Assembly: GCA_048213135.1 (NCBI GenBank)
Contig: PS015039.1
Span: 39,663 to 103,662 of the forward strand
Length of the DNA: 64,000 nucleotides
Source: Reclinomonas americana ATCC 50394
Taxonomy: Eukaryota > Jakobida > Jakobea > Jakobida
Direction: 5' to 3'
Both the position numbers and the translations under genes were made by a program. The notes below the pieces were generated by a model that searched no databases, was not told where the DNA came from, and saw nothing but the letters and a program-made list of their open reading frames with translations. Of this stretch, positions 40,016-51,700 are shown piece after piece (positions within the stretch are counted from its first letter, which is position 1; each line of letters opens with the position of its first letter).

Positions 40016-40133
40016 TCCGCAGAAGAAGAAGAGAGAAGAGAGAAGAGAGAAACTAACATTGCACACACCAACAGTACTCTCGCGCAGCAGACGGCGCGAG
40101 GAAAAAAAGATAAGCACTCACGGGGGTGCATGC

Positions 40134-42151
40134 TTAAGGAATGTTGACGACCTCAATGTTGCGGTCGGCGTACAGAGTGCGCGAGCGCTCGCGCACCGCA
40201 GAGTACTTGTCCGTCGGCGTGGCAAAACGCACCACGGCAGCGCTCAGCGACTTGTAGGTGCCAGTTCTGCACACAAGAGTCAGACGACCATGCTTCCCCC
40301 ACACTCCGCGTGACAATCGACGCAACTCGGCTCGCTTCGGTACCAGCTTCACACCCACGACATTGTAGTTGCGGAACATTTGCTTGACGGCATCCTCGGT
40401 GACGTCATTCGGCAGGTTGGTGACAGTGGCGGCGCAGTCGCCGGTGGTCAGCTGGCGCAGCCAGTCGGCCGGTCGGCGTGATTCAATGTCGGATTCGAGA
40501 ACCTTTTAAAGAGGGAGGTGAGAAGGAAGGAAAGGGAGGGGAAAGGAGGGAGAGGGTGTGGGGGCGCAACAGAGGACAGGAGCACAGGTCGCATGCCGAT
40601 GAACTTTTGCCGTGTTTGCAGGAGGCGGTTCACTTCCTCGGCGGATTTGAGAGATACTTGCCAGGTGCCGGATGGGCGGCAGCTGCGAGGAAGGGGAAGG
40701 TTGAGGGGAAGGGATTGGGAAGGGGGTAATTGGGAAAGGGAGGGTAGGAGAGATAGGGGATGGGGGAGGGAGGGGAAGGGGAAGGAGAGGAGAAGGGAAG
40801 GGACAGGGAGGGGAAGAGAAAAGAAAGGCAAAGATGAGGGTGAAGGAGATGGGATGTGCGTGCAGGTTTGAGAGGGGGAGACGAGAGGGGGAGACGAGAG
40901 GGGGAGACGAGAGGGGGAGACGAGAGGGGGAGACGAGAGGGGGAGACGAGAGGGGAGCAGCGAGAGGGGGACGAGAGGGGGAGGCGAGTGGGAGAGGCGA
41001 GAATGGGTGAAAGGAGAAAGTTTGAGGACAGAGGTTCCAGGGCCACGGACAATAAGAGAATCCTGAGGATAGGATGCAGTGCGCACGAAATACGAATACT
41101 ACTACAAGACAATAGGAGCACGGTGACAGAAATTAACTACGCAGGTGTTCTCTGCATGACACGCACGCACGACTAGAAACAGAGTGAGTAGATATCCAAG
41201 GAGGTTGATCGAACAGCCGCGCACAAGACAACACAGTCGGAAAGCAATTGTGACGAGGTGACGTGCATGGAAGCACACCGGATACGAGAGATCAAGGACA
41301 CTGCATGAAACGGATCGCGGGAACGGAGTCCATGCAAGTGCGTTCCCAGAGAGACCAAGAAGATGCAGGCACACCTCACAAAGGCGAAGCATACAACGGT
41401 GCTCATGCTCGTGCAAAGAACGAAGGCCACTGCATGAAAAAGGAGTACACGCAAGCATGTTCGAGGAGACACAAGAAGTTTCAGGCACAGCGTGCTGCAC
41501 ACGAAGTTATGCACAGCTGATACGAGAGAGGGGGCGGCGACGCAAGTGCGAATAAAGAAGAGAATGCAACTGCGCGACAAGGGGAGGACAAGGAGCTCAT
41601 ACACGGTTGATAACGAGAGAAACGAGAAGTTACAGGCACAGCGCAGCACATAAGGTTTACGCATGTGCAAGCCCAAGGACCGCTGCACGATCAGAAGATT
41701 GCGCACAAATGAATTCATGACAGCATGTTCACGAGAGAGACAAGGAGCTTCAGGCACAGCTGACAGGTGAGAAGCACAAGGGGGCGGCGACGCAAGCACG
41801 AATGAACAGAAGCCTATTACACAAATCGGAGCTCATTCTCAATATGACACAAAAAGTCTCAGACACAGCTGACACATGAGAAGAACAAGACGGTGGCCAC
41901 ATACGAGCACAGATAAAGATCGGAGAAGCACACGGCATGAGACAACCACCAGTATCTAACAAGTGCGACAACGGAGATTCGGAGCCTCATTTTCCCTCTC
42001 CTTCTCTCTCTTCCCACTTCTCCCATACTCACCGCGCATCAAACTCGCACTGCAACTGCGCATCCGCATCGACCTCCACCGACGCATTCGCCAAAAATCT
42101 CACAATGTCACTCTTCAGCGCATACGCCGGCGCCTGTCGGATGCGCACCAT
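40134..42151 (-). CDS. hnRNP F/H-like protein with two RRMs (179 aa)
   Basis: Exons are 42033-42151, 40571-40682, 40327-40502 and 40134-40266, in consistent phase (180 codons). RRM1: a short first strand (MVRIRQAP), the helix IVRFLANASV, then RPSGTWQVSLKSAEEVNRLL and FIGMRPVLL; the RPSG motif and divergent RNP1 are typical of quasi-RRMs of hnRNP F/H and GRSF1. RRM2: ATVTNLPNDVTEDAVKQMF, then GTYKSLSAAVVRFA. The RRM2 frame is only continuous if a 60-nt intron with a GTTGCG donor (40267-40326) is removed. Likely a nuclear RNA-binding or splicing factor. Intron 1 is 1.35 kb of repeats. The start was chosen as the ATG immediately before the first RRM strand. Confidence 0.8.
40690..41945. repeat. 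Intron repeats: 13-bp GA minisatellite and a degenerate longer array
   Basis: At about 40866-40990 an AGAGGGGGAGACG unit (13 bp) is repeated about nine times. From about 41280 to 41940 imperfect units share GAGACAAGGAGCTTCAGGCA-like, GGGGGCGGCGACGCAAG and CGGAG elements at irregular 100-150 bp spacing. Both lie in intron 1 of the hnRNP F/H-like gene. Confidence 0.7.
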
Positions 42152-42589
42152 CGTCGACAGAGGACCTTATCATAATGGCAAGAAATAAGCAAGCAGATCT
42201 CTGAGAGAGAGAGAGATAGAGTGCAAGTGTAGGCGACGTCTATGGTGCATTAAGAGAGAGAGAGAGGAGTGAGTGCGTGTCTGTGTGAGCCTTTGTGACC
42301 CTTTGCTTCTCTCTCTCTCTCCGCATTCTTCTTCTTTCTCTTCCCCCTCTCAGCGCGAGGACGTAGGAGTGAGCGGGAAGCCTTTGTGCGCTTGCTGTCT
42401 CTCTCTCTCTCTCTCTCTCTCTCGTTGTGCGTATGTCATTGTGTGAATCTCTTTCTCTCTCATGCTGCNNNNNNNNNNNNNNNNNNNNNNNNNNNNNNNN
42501 NNNNNNNNNNNNNNNNNNNNNNNNNNNNNNNNNNNNNNNNNNNNNNNNNNNNNNNNNNNNNNNNNNNNNNGTCGGCCGGTGGAGTGCGG
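42152..42589. promoter_or_regulatory. Divergent intergenic region with N-gap 42469-42570
   Basis: This separates the hnRNP-like start (42151, -) from the coiled-coil gene's first seen ATG (42590, +). It contains GA and CT microsatellites. The gap may hide further 5' exons of the + strand gene. Confidence 0.4.
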
Positions 42590-45500
42590 ATGCCGTCGCA
42601 CGCATCACCGACCAAGAGCGACGCGGCCTCCTCCACAAAGCGCTCCGGATCGGTCGCCACTGAGGCCGCCTCTCCACCACCGGCCTCTGCTGTGCCAATG
42701 CCACTGCCACTACCACTGCAAGGTAATTGGGGAGGAGCAAATGCGCGCGCTGATGAACTTGTGAGGCAATCTTGGATTGAGATTGATTTTGTTTGTGTGC
42801 GGTGCAGGGTCAACCGGATCGTCAGCACACTCGGCCGATCGGCATGCAACCTCCGCCTCCTCACTGTCACCGCCGCCGCGAGCGTTGTTTGACAGTGAGG
42901 AGGGCCACGACAAGGTGGCAGAAGAGCTCAAGCGACGCTCCGACGCCACATCTACAGTTGCGGCGGAGTCAGTTTCTGTGCCGTTTCGCGCTTCTTTCTT
43001 GCTCACGATGCTGATGGTAGATCGAGGCCATGCTCTCCACTGTGGAGGAGTTCATGACAGAGAATCTCTTCAACGAGGACGAAGCACAGATCATGGGCAT
43101 TGATTTGCTGGATGGTGAATACGGAGGGACGCTGTCAGCGCGACTCGCCCGCGGTGCGTACTCCTCCTCCATGCGCCACAACGCACAGCTTTGCTTATCC
43201 CTGTGTGTTCGTTTGCCTGCCTCGTAGAGCGCGACCTCATGGGCCTCATTGAGATCGCCGACATCAAGCAACGTGAAGGCTCGAGCGCCAATGCAGGGGC
43301 GGTGCTGGAGGAGAAAGCATTCGCGAAGCGTGAAGAGGTGAGTGCGAGAGAGTGGCAATCGCGACGCACGAAAGAGATACACGAGCCGGTTCTCACTCGT
43401 GACACGCCGGGCTTGGCGGTGCAGTTTATGCGAGAGAGTCGGTTCCAAGTCGACACGCTGCTGTTGCTCCGAGACCGCCGACTCGAGGAGCTCAAGCAGC
43501 CCATCAAGGAGCTGGAAACGTGGGCAGCCAAGACTGACGCTCCGAGCTACTCGATGACGGAGGAGGGCGCAGTGATGCAGGTCAACGCCATGGATGCCGA
43601 CGCGATGGGCGACCTGGTGCAGCACGTGGCCAGCAACATTCGCGTGTTGGCCGAGGCACTCAGGCTGTACAGCGGCACGCAGAAGCAAGGTACGGCACCA
43701 GTACAGATCCAAGCTTGTTTGTGTGTGTGCCCGATGGTGAGGCTGAGGGAGGAAACGGAAAAAAACAGGCACAGAAGCAGAGCCTCAAGAGGATCCACGA
43801 GTGGCGGAACTGCTGGCATCGTTGAACGATGCGACGTCTCGAGTTGCGTGGCGAGTGTACTAGCCTACGCTATGAGTGTGAGAGTGCTGAATTCTTGTGG
43901 CAGCTGGACTTCTTCCGGCGCGAGATCGACAATCGGACGCAGATGTGGACGCTCGAGCAGCAGCGGTTGGAAAATGAGAAGCGTGCGCTGGCGAGGAAGG
44001 CCGGTGAGCTGTCGTCGCAAATGGGACGAGAGCGCACGGTATGGGAGACGCAAGCACAGCAGTGATGGTGATGCAGCATGTCGTGACGCCTGTTGTGCAG
44101 GAGAAAAACCGACTGAGGCGACTTCTGGAGGAGATCACTGCGCAGATGAACCTGCTGACGCAGCGCAGCAAGAATCAGGCGTCGGATGTGATTGCGACAA
44201 ACCAAGCACTGCAAGACAAGGTCCTCGAACTGGAAGTCATGTACGCCAACAAGGTAGGGAAGGAAAGAAATGTCTGCGACGGCCACGCAGTCTCACGCAC
44301 TGCGTTTGTGCCACAGGAACGCATGATCGAGGCAGCTCGAGAACAGGCGGCCGAGCGTGAGATGCAACTTGCCGTGCTCACCGCTCGCGTGAAGCGAGCC
44401 GAGGACGAAATAATAGGCTACCAAGAGCGACTGCGCGCGGCTACAAGCATGATTGCCTCGCTGCGCGGCGAGGAGCGCGCCGGCACACCGCCCGCCAACA
44501 TTACCTTGTCGCGATGTGAGTCGCTGTCGAGGTCGTGTGCAATATGCTGTTCTGCATGCACTCACTGAAGCAATGCAGCTTCCCTGAGTTCGGCGTCGGA
44601 CGGTCTCATGCAAGCAGAAGAACTGGTGCGGCGACTGGACGAGCGACTCAACCAGGCCCAGCGCATCTCGGTCGACAAGATGCTTGTCGCCTTTCAGGGA
44701 ATCATCGCGCAAGTGCAGGCCGGTGCGCATTCATTGCTTCCAGCAGAGTTGCATGCTGGTCATGCACACGCCTGCTCACTTTGTATGTCGTGCACAGAGG
44801 CCATTGGTCGTGCGTCGAGAGCACACGAGATGCTCGCGGAACGTGCGGCGGCTGACGTGATTGCACTCGAGAAGCACAAGGCGGTTCGTATGCTTGCGTG
44901 CCATGCTACCGCGACCAACAACGCACTCGTTTTGACATCTTGAGCTCGCAGTTGTCCGCCGAGCTTCTGCGAGTCCGCGCACTGCTGCTGCACGAGCGCA
45001 AGCTGCGCCGACGACTGCTTCGCAAGTCGCCACAGCAACAACAGCAGGACCAGTTGGAAGAGGCACAGGAGCAGGCCGTGTTTGAGACGGTTTCGTGGCG
45101 TTTCTTGCCTTCAAGTATTCTCGTTCTTTTTGTTTCTCTTACTGCAGGCTGCGAGCAGGAGGATGCTGCATTGCAGGCCGACATCAAGCAGACTGCCGAG
45201 CGGCTGGAGGCCATGCGCGCCAAATCCAAAGAACAAGCCGTGGAACGCTCCAAAGAGGCCACCGCCTTTGCGATGGAGTTGTTCAGGGAGTTCGACAAGC
45301 ATGTTCTGGAGATCCAACAGGAGGTGGTGCAGCACTCCTCGGCCACCATTCGTGACACGATGGCCGCCCTTATTCATGTGAGTCGCGACATACCGCTGCA
45401 CATGTCGTGTCATCTATAACATGAATGTGTGTGCAGGCCTTGCCGAGCCATGCACCGCAGTTCCGGACTCGCGACAAGCGTGCAACGGAACTCTCCACCA

Positions 45501-48500
45501 ACAATGTTCGCGTGCAAGAACTCGTCAACGAGCTGGCCGAGCTGCGTGAGCAGAAGGAGGCGGCTGAGGATCTGGTGTCCACCACCGCCGACGAGGTGAC
45601 AGAGAAGATCGTTGGTCAGTTCTTTTCTCCACGTGCGCATGCAGCTGTCATGTACTGTCTGGTCTCACACTCGCGCTCACGCAGCTGCCAGACAACCGCT
45701 GATGGAACAGGTGGCCGAGCTCCGCTCGCAACTTGAGAGGCAGGCGAGCAATTTGCGGATCGCTGCGGATGCGTTGCACGAGGTGCGAAGTGGCAGTGTG
45801 CAGTCACTGTTGAAGACAATGGCTTTCTCATATTTGTCTCTGCACAGGCCGGCCTTCCCGACGACTTTTCCGTCGACACGCCCCTCTCGCCGGTGGCGAT
45901 GCAGCCGACGAGTGCTGCCCCGGTTCCTGTGGTTGTGCCGACGGACGTCGACGACGTTGTGGAGAGCACCGCTGACGAGGCGAAGCCATCGAAGCGGAAG
46001 GAGGGTGGAAAGAACAAGAATCGAGCACCAAAAGCGCCACCAGAGACAACAGCAGCAGCAAGGTTGGCGCCGCCGAAGAGAGTTGAAGAGCCTCCCGAGG
46101 TTTTGCCGGACGATGACAAGCCGGCGGAGGTGGAAGTGGCGGCTCCAGTCGTGTCACCAGATCCCGATATCACCATCACTGACGACGACCATGTGTCTCG
46201 GACGAGACGACCGCGGCGCGGTGAAGCGGATCCAGAGGCTGTTAGCAGTGAGCAACTGCAATCGTTTGTCGCTGCCATGCTTGCCCAGCTGGCCAAGCTG
46301 TGGAAGGACGACGGGATGAGCATCGAGAAGCGCTCGTCGCAACTCGTCAACCGGCAGACAGCGCCAGAACCGGCGGCGCGTCAGTTGCAAGCCCTGGTGC
46401 AACTGGTGGAGGTGCGTCGGCACTCTCGCCTTTTTGTTGCATTGCCACCACTGACGTGTGCGTGTGCGCGTAGGAGGTCATTGGCGGAGCGGGTCGCGAA
46501 CAGCGCAAGGTATGTAGGGTTGTACCCACACCCTTGTGCCACCGTTGTGCGTTCTCACCTGCCTGCGCATGGGCAGCTGCAAAAACTGGCCGATGATGCG
46601 GAAGGCAGGAAGCAGCAGCTGGAGCAGTCGCTGTATGAGAGTCAGAAGCTCCTCCTGTCGCAGACCAGCGACATGGACCGCTTGCGTGATCGTCTGCGCA
46701 ATGCACAACTGCAGTCGCACGAGAGGCGTGCCACCGATGCCAGACTCGGACAAGTGCGTATGTTTGCATCCACCACGGGCACACAGAACGTGTCAGCTTA
46801 CTTGCTCGTTCCATCATCGTCTCAGGACGCTGCGGAGATTCTGCACCGCGATCGCACCATTGTGGAGCAGACTGCGCAAGTGGACGTGGAGCAGGCGGTG
46901 ACGCAAGGACAACTGTACGCCATTATCAGTTGAGCACGATACCTATTACTCTCGTGTTGCACAAGGACGTGTGCTTGCTCACTCGTTTCCTCGGTGTGCA
47001 GAGCGCCAGCAGGACCCCGATCGCTTCAAAGTCAGCCAGCGGGTGGCCGATTACTTGCGTCGCATGCAGGATCTGCACGAGGCTTCACTGGAGCGGCTGC
47101 GAAAGAAGCGCGAGGAGCTGGCACGCGAGCGTGAAAGGAACTGGGTGCTGGCCTTCACCTTGTGCGTCTTTTCCCGGTTGCACGCGCGCTCTTCTTCTTC
47201 ACCGCACACACTCAGCATTCGCTGTCGCGCAGACTGCACGAGGTGACAGTGCGTGTGGAGAAGCCACGGCGGCCGGCACCGAACCCTGATGAGCCCACAT
47301 ACCCCCCACCTGCCGTGCGAACACCGTCGCCCACGATTTCTCCTCCTCGGCAGATTGTTTCCGGGTCACCAACGCCCACACTAATGCCGTTTTCGGAGCA
47401 CTACGGCAAATTCGTGCCGCGGACTCCACCGCTGCACCACACAAACAGTCCCAGCTCACAGACTCCGCCACAACTCTTGCTCCGTCGCAGTCATGTCACC
47501 TTCCACACCGACACGCTGCTGCAGTCACTGCCGGCTCCGGCACCGCGACCGGTCGAACAGCGTCGCCGATCAACTGGAAGCTACGTCGATCCAGTGCTGG
47601 CACCACAACGTGGCAGCGGTTTCTTCAACCGGTCTCCCAAAGGCCACGCCGTCGCCGCGCCATCGCTCGTTCCCATCGCCAACAGCTCTCCATCGTCCAC
47701 CATTGACACGCGGGCGAGTATGGCGCTGCCCGTGGACGACGCGCACTTGGCCGGTCACGCTCTCTCAGACGTGAAGCCTACTTACCAGAAACACCGTCGC
47801 CGCCACAGCACAGATGTCAATCTCTCCAGCATCGGCAACGACGATCTGACACAGAGCAAGCAGCGTCAGGAGCTGGCGGTGGACGGTATCACCTCCGCCG
47901 GCTACCTTGATTTTGACGCAAGCTCTTCGCGGACAACCAGGTGCTAAGTGTGTGTGCGCAAGTACGTGCACTTCACCTCACTAACGACCGTGTGTGTACG
48001 TGTACGTGCAGACAATCGAATCGACTCGAGTCGCCGCCATCGCCGTCGCCAAGCCCTCCGCGCTTTGCCAAGACACCGACTCTGAGTGCAGCCGCCTCGC
48101 CTCCTGCCACCGCAAACAGCTTCACGCTGCCGCCGGTGGACGAGTTCCAACCGCCAGCGCAGCGTCTCGCGGCTTCTTCCGAGCCGCGATACATCAACAC
48201 TCCGTCGTTGCAGCACGGTGCCGCTGCAGATGGTGCGTATGTGACATGACACTCAGCTGTCGCATGGATGAAACTGAGTGCGTGCGTGCAGGTGAACTGG
48301 ATGGTCTCACAGAGTCGGCACTGCGCAATAACGCCGACGTGATGGCCATGCACGCAAGCTCAATCCCTCAGGTCGGCGCACCGCATGTGGATCTCGGCAG
48401 TCTGCTCTCAGTGGGTGCACCACGACCGGATGCCGATGCGCGGACGGCATCTGGCCGCAATGCCGGAATCAGTGCGCCACAGAGTGGATCGCGAACGCCG

Positions 48501-48712
48501 GTGCATGTGAGAATCGCCGGGCACGGTACACCGCCGAAGAAGGAGTGCGTACACCACCTCGTTACCTGCAACCATACAACGTCAACGTCTCACTCATTCG
48601 TCTGCCATCGTGCAGTCTCCTGGTGCCTCCGCCTGCAGGATCCCCCACCTCACCGTCTTCGAGTTCAGTTGTGCTGCCTCAAATCACCGTCAATCGGCAG
48701 CAACAAAAGTAA
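42590..48712 (+). CDS. Large coiled-coil protein (about 1545 aa, 23 exons)
   Basis: Exons: 42590-42722, 42808-42971, 43021-43153, 43228-43689, 43769-43842, 43904-44038, 44101-44253, 44317-44515, 44579-44722, 44798-44883, 44952-45089, 45156-45377, 45437-45614, 45685-45782, 45848-46411, 46474-46509, 46577-46753, 46826-46928, 47002-47161, 47233-47940, 48012-48232, 48292-48544, 48616-48712. Lengths sum to 1546 codons. The N-terminus is Ser/Pro/Ala-rich; residues about 100-700 are mostly heptad-rich helix (LEEITAQMNLLTQR, DRLRDRLRNAQLQ); a Lys/Pro/Asp linker (exon 15) is followed by more coiled coil and then a long disordered Ser/Pro tail. Exon 4 contains a possible retained 87-nt intron. The architecture resembles centrosomal, ciliary or cytoskeletal scaffolds, but no family is recognised. 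It ends 41 bp before the convergent mannosidase stop. Confidence 0.75.
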
Positions 48713-48753
48713 AGAAGAAGAAGACTGGTTGTAGTTGCCTGCGCGGTGAACGT

Positions 48754-51700
48754 TCACTGAGAGAACACAATGCGCATTGTCAGCAGCTGGAACGGCTTGT
48801 AGTCAAAGTCGATGCGATTCTTGCCCCCCTTGCGAGCGACGCGTACGCGCGAAACGCCGTCGCCGCCCGCCGCCTTCTCCAACAAGTCGACTTCCTCGAC
48901 AGATGACACTGGGAAACTCGGGTCAAACGACAACGAGCCGCGTCCCCGACTGGCGGTGGACACGTGGAGTCGCACGATCAATTCCCGCTACGATACACAT
49001 TCGAAGCGTGTGAGCCCAGTAACGTGCAGCGAGGGAGGGCAGGCGCCGCACGTACCTTTTCAGCAGCCGCGTCTTCGGAGAGTTTGATCGAATCCACAAT
49101 GATGCAAGCAGGGCTGACTGACAACAGACCCCCGGCGACACTGGCGTCATCATCGCCGTTTACCTGCACCGCAACGTAACGAGCATGACCGACTGCACAC
49201 ATCAGACGAAAACGTTCTGGTAAAACACACAAACACACCTCGTCCACAGCTGCCGTTTCCTTTACCACAGTCAGCCAATCGGCTGCGTCCGCATGAACAG
49301 CTACCAGTGCCGAGCCCGCATCACCAGTGTGTGGTAGCAGCGAGTACGTGAACTCGTGCAGTCCCTTGTTTGCGCACCCCACTGTCAGTCACGGACAAAA
49401 TACTTGAAAAAGTCGCAAAGCCAAGTACCTGATCTGCGTTGGCGTGCGGTGCGGTGGCCGACTTGATAAGAGTGAGACTCATCACTCCATTGTGCACGTC
49501 GCCGCCATACTTGGTGTGCGAAATCAGTGCAACACCATAGTCCTGCTCCGACAAGTCCATGTACCTATTATTGCATTTGTGAGGGAGGAGGGCCACATGT
49601 GGAAAAACAAAGTGCTCAGCCTCTCACACATACCTCTGGAAGGGGGTCTCGAAACGCGCAACATCCCATTCGGTGTTCACATGTGTCGAGCGCTGCACCT
49701 CGCCAAACTGGATGCCATGCGACGCGTGACTGTTGTGAACATTCACTGGGAAGGCGACACGCAACAACTGCATCGGAAATGCCGATGTCAGCACATGTCA
49801 GTGCTTGCCGACGTCCGCGCAAGCAGGCAGCAAGAGTACCTTGTGTTGCAGTCCCCACTGCACGCGTGTGACAAAGTCGATGCGGCGAGAGTGGGCGTAG
49901 AACACGATATCTTGCGAGATCACTGCCTTGCGACGATTGTACTCGTGCGAGATCGTGCAGTGGAACGGCACCGTGACACTGTGTCGTCGCTTGTACGGCG
50001 TTCCGAGACGACACGCGTCGCGCGACATGGCAATTGGGTGCTCCTACCCCCAGTCATATGATGTGAGGCACGCAAGGAAGGAGGAAACGTGCACGACCGC
50101 GTCCACACCTGATAGAATGAGTCAATGTCCCAGGCGTCCCTGCACCAGATGCACGCATGAGACGTCGCGTGTAGACAGACGTGCAAGCAAATAAGAGAGC
50201 TGACCACTTCATGGGATGGTCCACATAGAGCAGCAGCTGGTTGGCCACCGCGCCGGCAGGCAACACCTGGCGTCGGCCTTGCTTGTCAAACTGTGCAGGC
50301 GGCCGCGCGTGTGAGAAAGTGCGCAAAGTCCTTTGACCCCCCAACAAGATGGTGAGGCACGCATGCGTACCAGACTGGTGATGGTCCCGTTCTTGGCCAC
50401 GTGCGCGGTGTAGAATGCGGAGCGCACTTCGACACCGTCTGCACTCACGTCCAAACCGAGTTTCGCAGTCTCGTCGGGCGTGGCGCCACCGACCAGCTCC
50501 GAGGCTTGCGCCGTGGCCGCGTCCACCAACAGCGTGGCTCCACGAGTTTCCCGGCCCTTCGTCGCTGGTACGTCGGCAAACGTCGCATGGACCATGAAAT
50601 CCGATGCCGGCTGACCTCCCGGTGGAGTCCACCGCACCCATCCAGCCGACGGCACAGCCACGAGGTGCTCATTGACTGTCTCAGACGACGATCCTTCGCG
50701 CAGCAGCACCAGCCGGTTGACGGCCAACTACGCCAAGCAGCACATTACAGGCAGTCGTGAGTCTGACGCCGAGCAAGCGCGAGACACTCACTGCAACCTC
50801 ACGTACCGAGTTAAACAACATCACTGCCTCGGAAGAGGAAGAGGACGAGTCCACGTCATTCGTGTACAGGCACTCGGTCAGCTGTGCGGTCAGTGATTGG
50901 GTGGCGTTACCAGCACGCCACTCAATCGACGAGTGCTGCTGTCGGGCCTCGTTGTAGACTTCGCCGATAGACGAGCCAGCTGCATGGACAGAGAGTGTCA
51001 GCAGAGAAGAAGAACGAAGCAATGGCAGTGCGCCAACGACAACAGAACGAAGAATGTCGTGGAACTGCAGCAGCAGCAAGTCCTCCCACGTGGCGCGGAT
51101 ATCGAGCGGCGCAGAGTCGGCCTCAGCGAGGCAGCGGTCGCCGGCCACGCGTACAACCGACTGCAAGAACTCCACGTTGCGGAGTCGGGACTCGTTTTCG
51201 CGATTGGCGCGTTTGNNNNNNNNNNNNNNNNNNNNNNNNNNNNNNNNNNNNNNNNNNNNNNNNNNNNNNNNNNNNNNNNNNNNNNNNNNNNNNNNNNNNN
51301 NNNNNNNNNNNNNNNNNNNNNNNNNNNNNNNNNNNNNNNNNNNNNNNNNNNNNNNNNNNNNNNNNNNNNNNNNNNNNNNNNNNNNNNNNNNNNNNNNNNN
51401 NNNNNNNNNNNNNNNNNNNNNNNNNNNNNNNNNNNNNNNNNNNNNNNNNNNNNNNNNNNNNNNNNNNNNNNNNNNNNNNNNNNNNNNNNNNNNNNNNNNN
51501 NNNNNNNNNNNNNNNNNNNNNNNNNNNNNNNNNNNNNNNNNNNNNNNNNNNNNNNNNNNNNNNNNNNNNNNNNNNNNNNNNNNNNNNNNNNNNNNNNNNN
51601 NNNNNNNNNNNNNNNNNNNNNNNNNNNNNNNNNNNNNNNNNNNNNNNNNNNNNNNNNNNNNNNNNNNNNNNNNATCCATGCCTGCAACACGCATGTTAAA

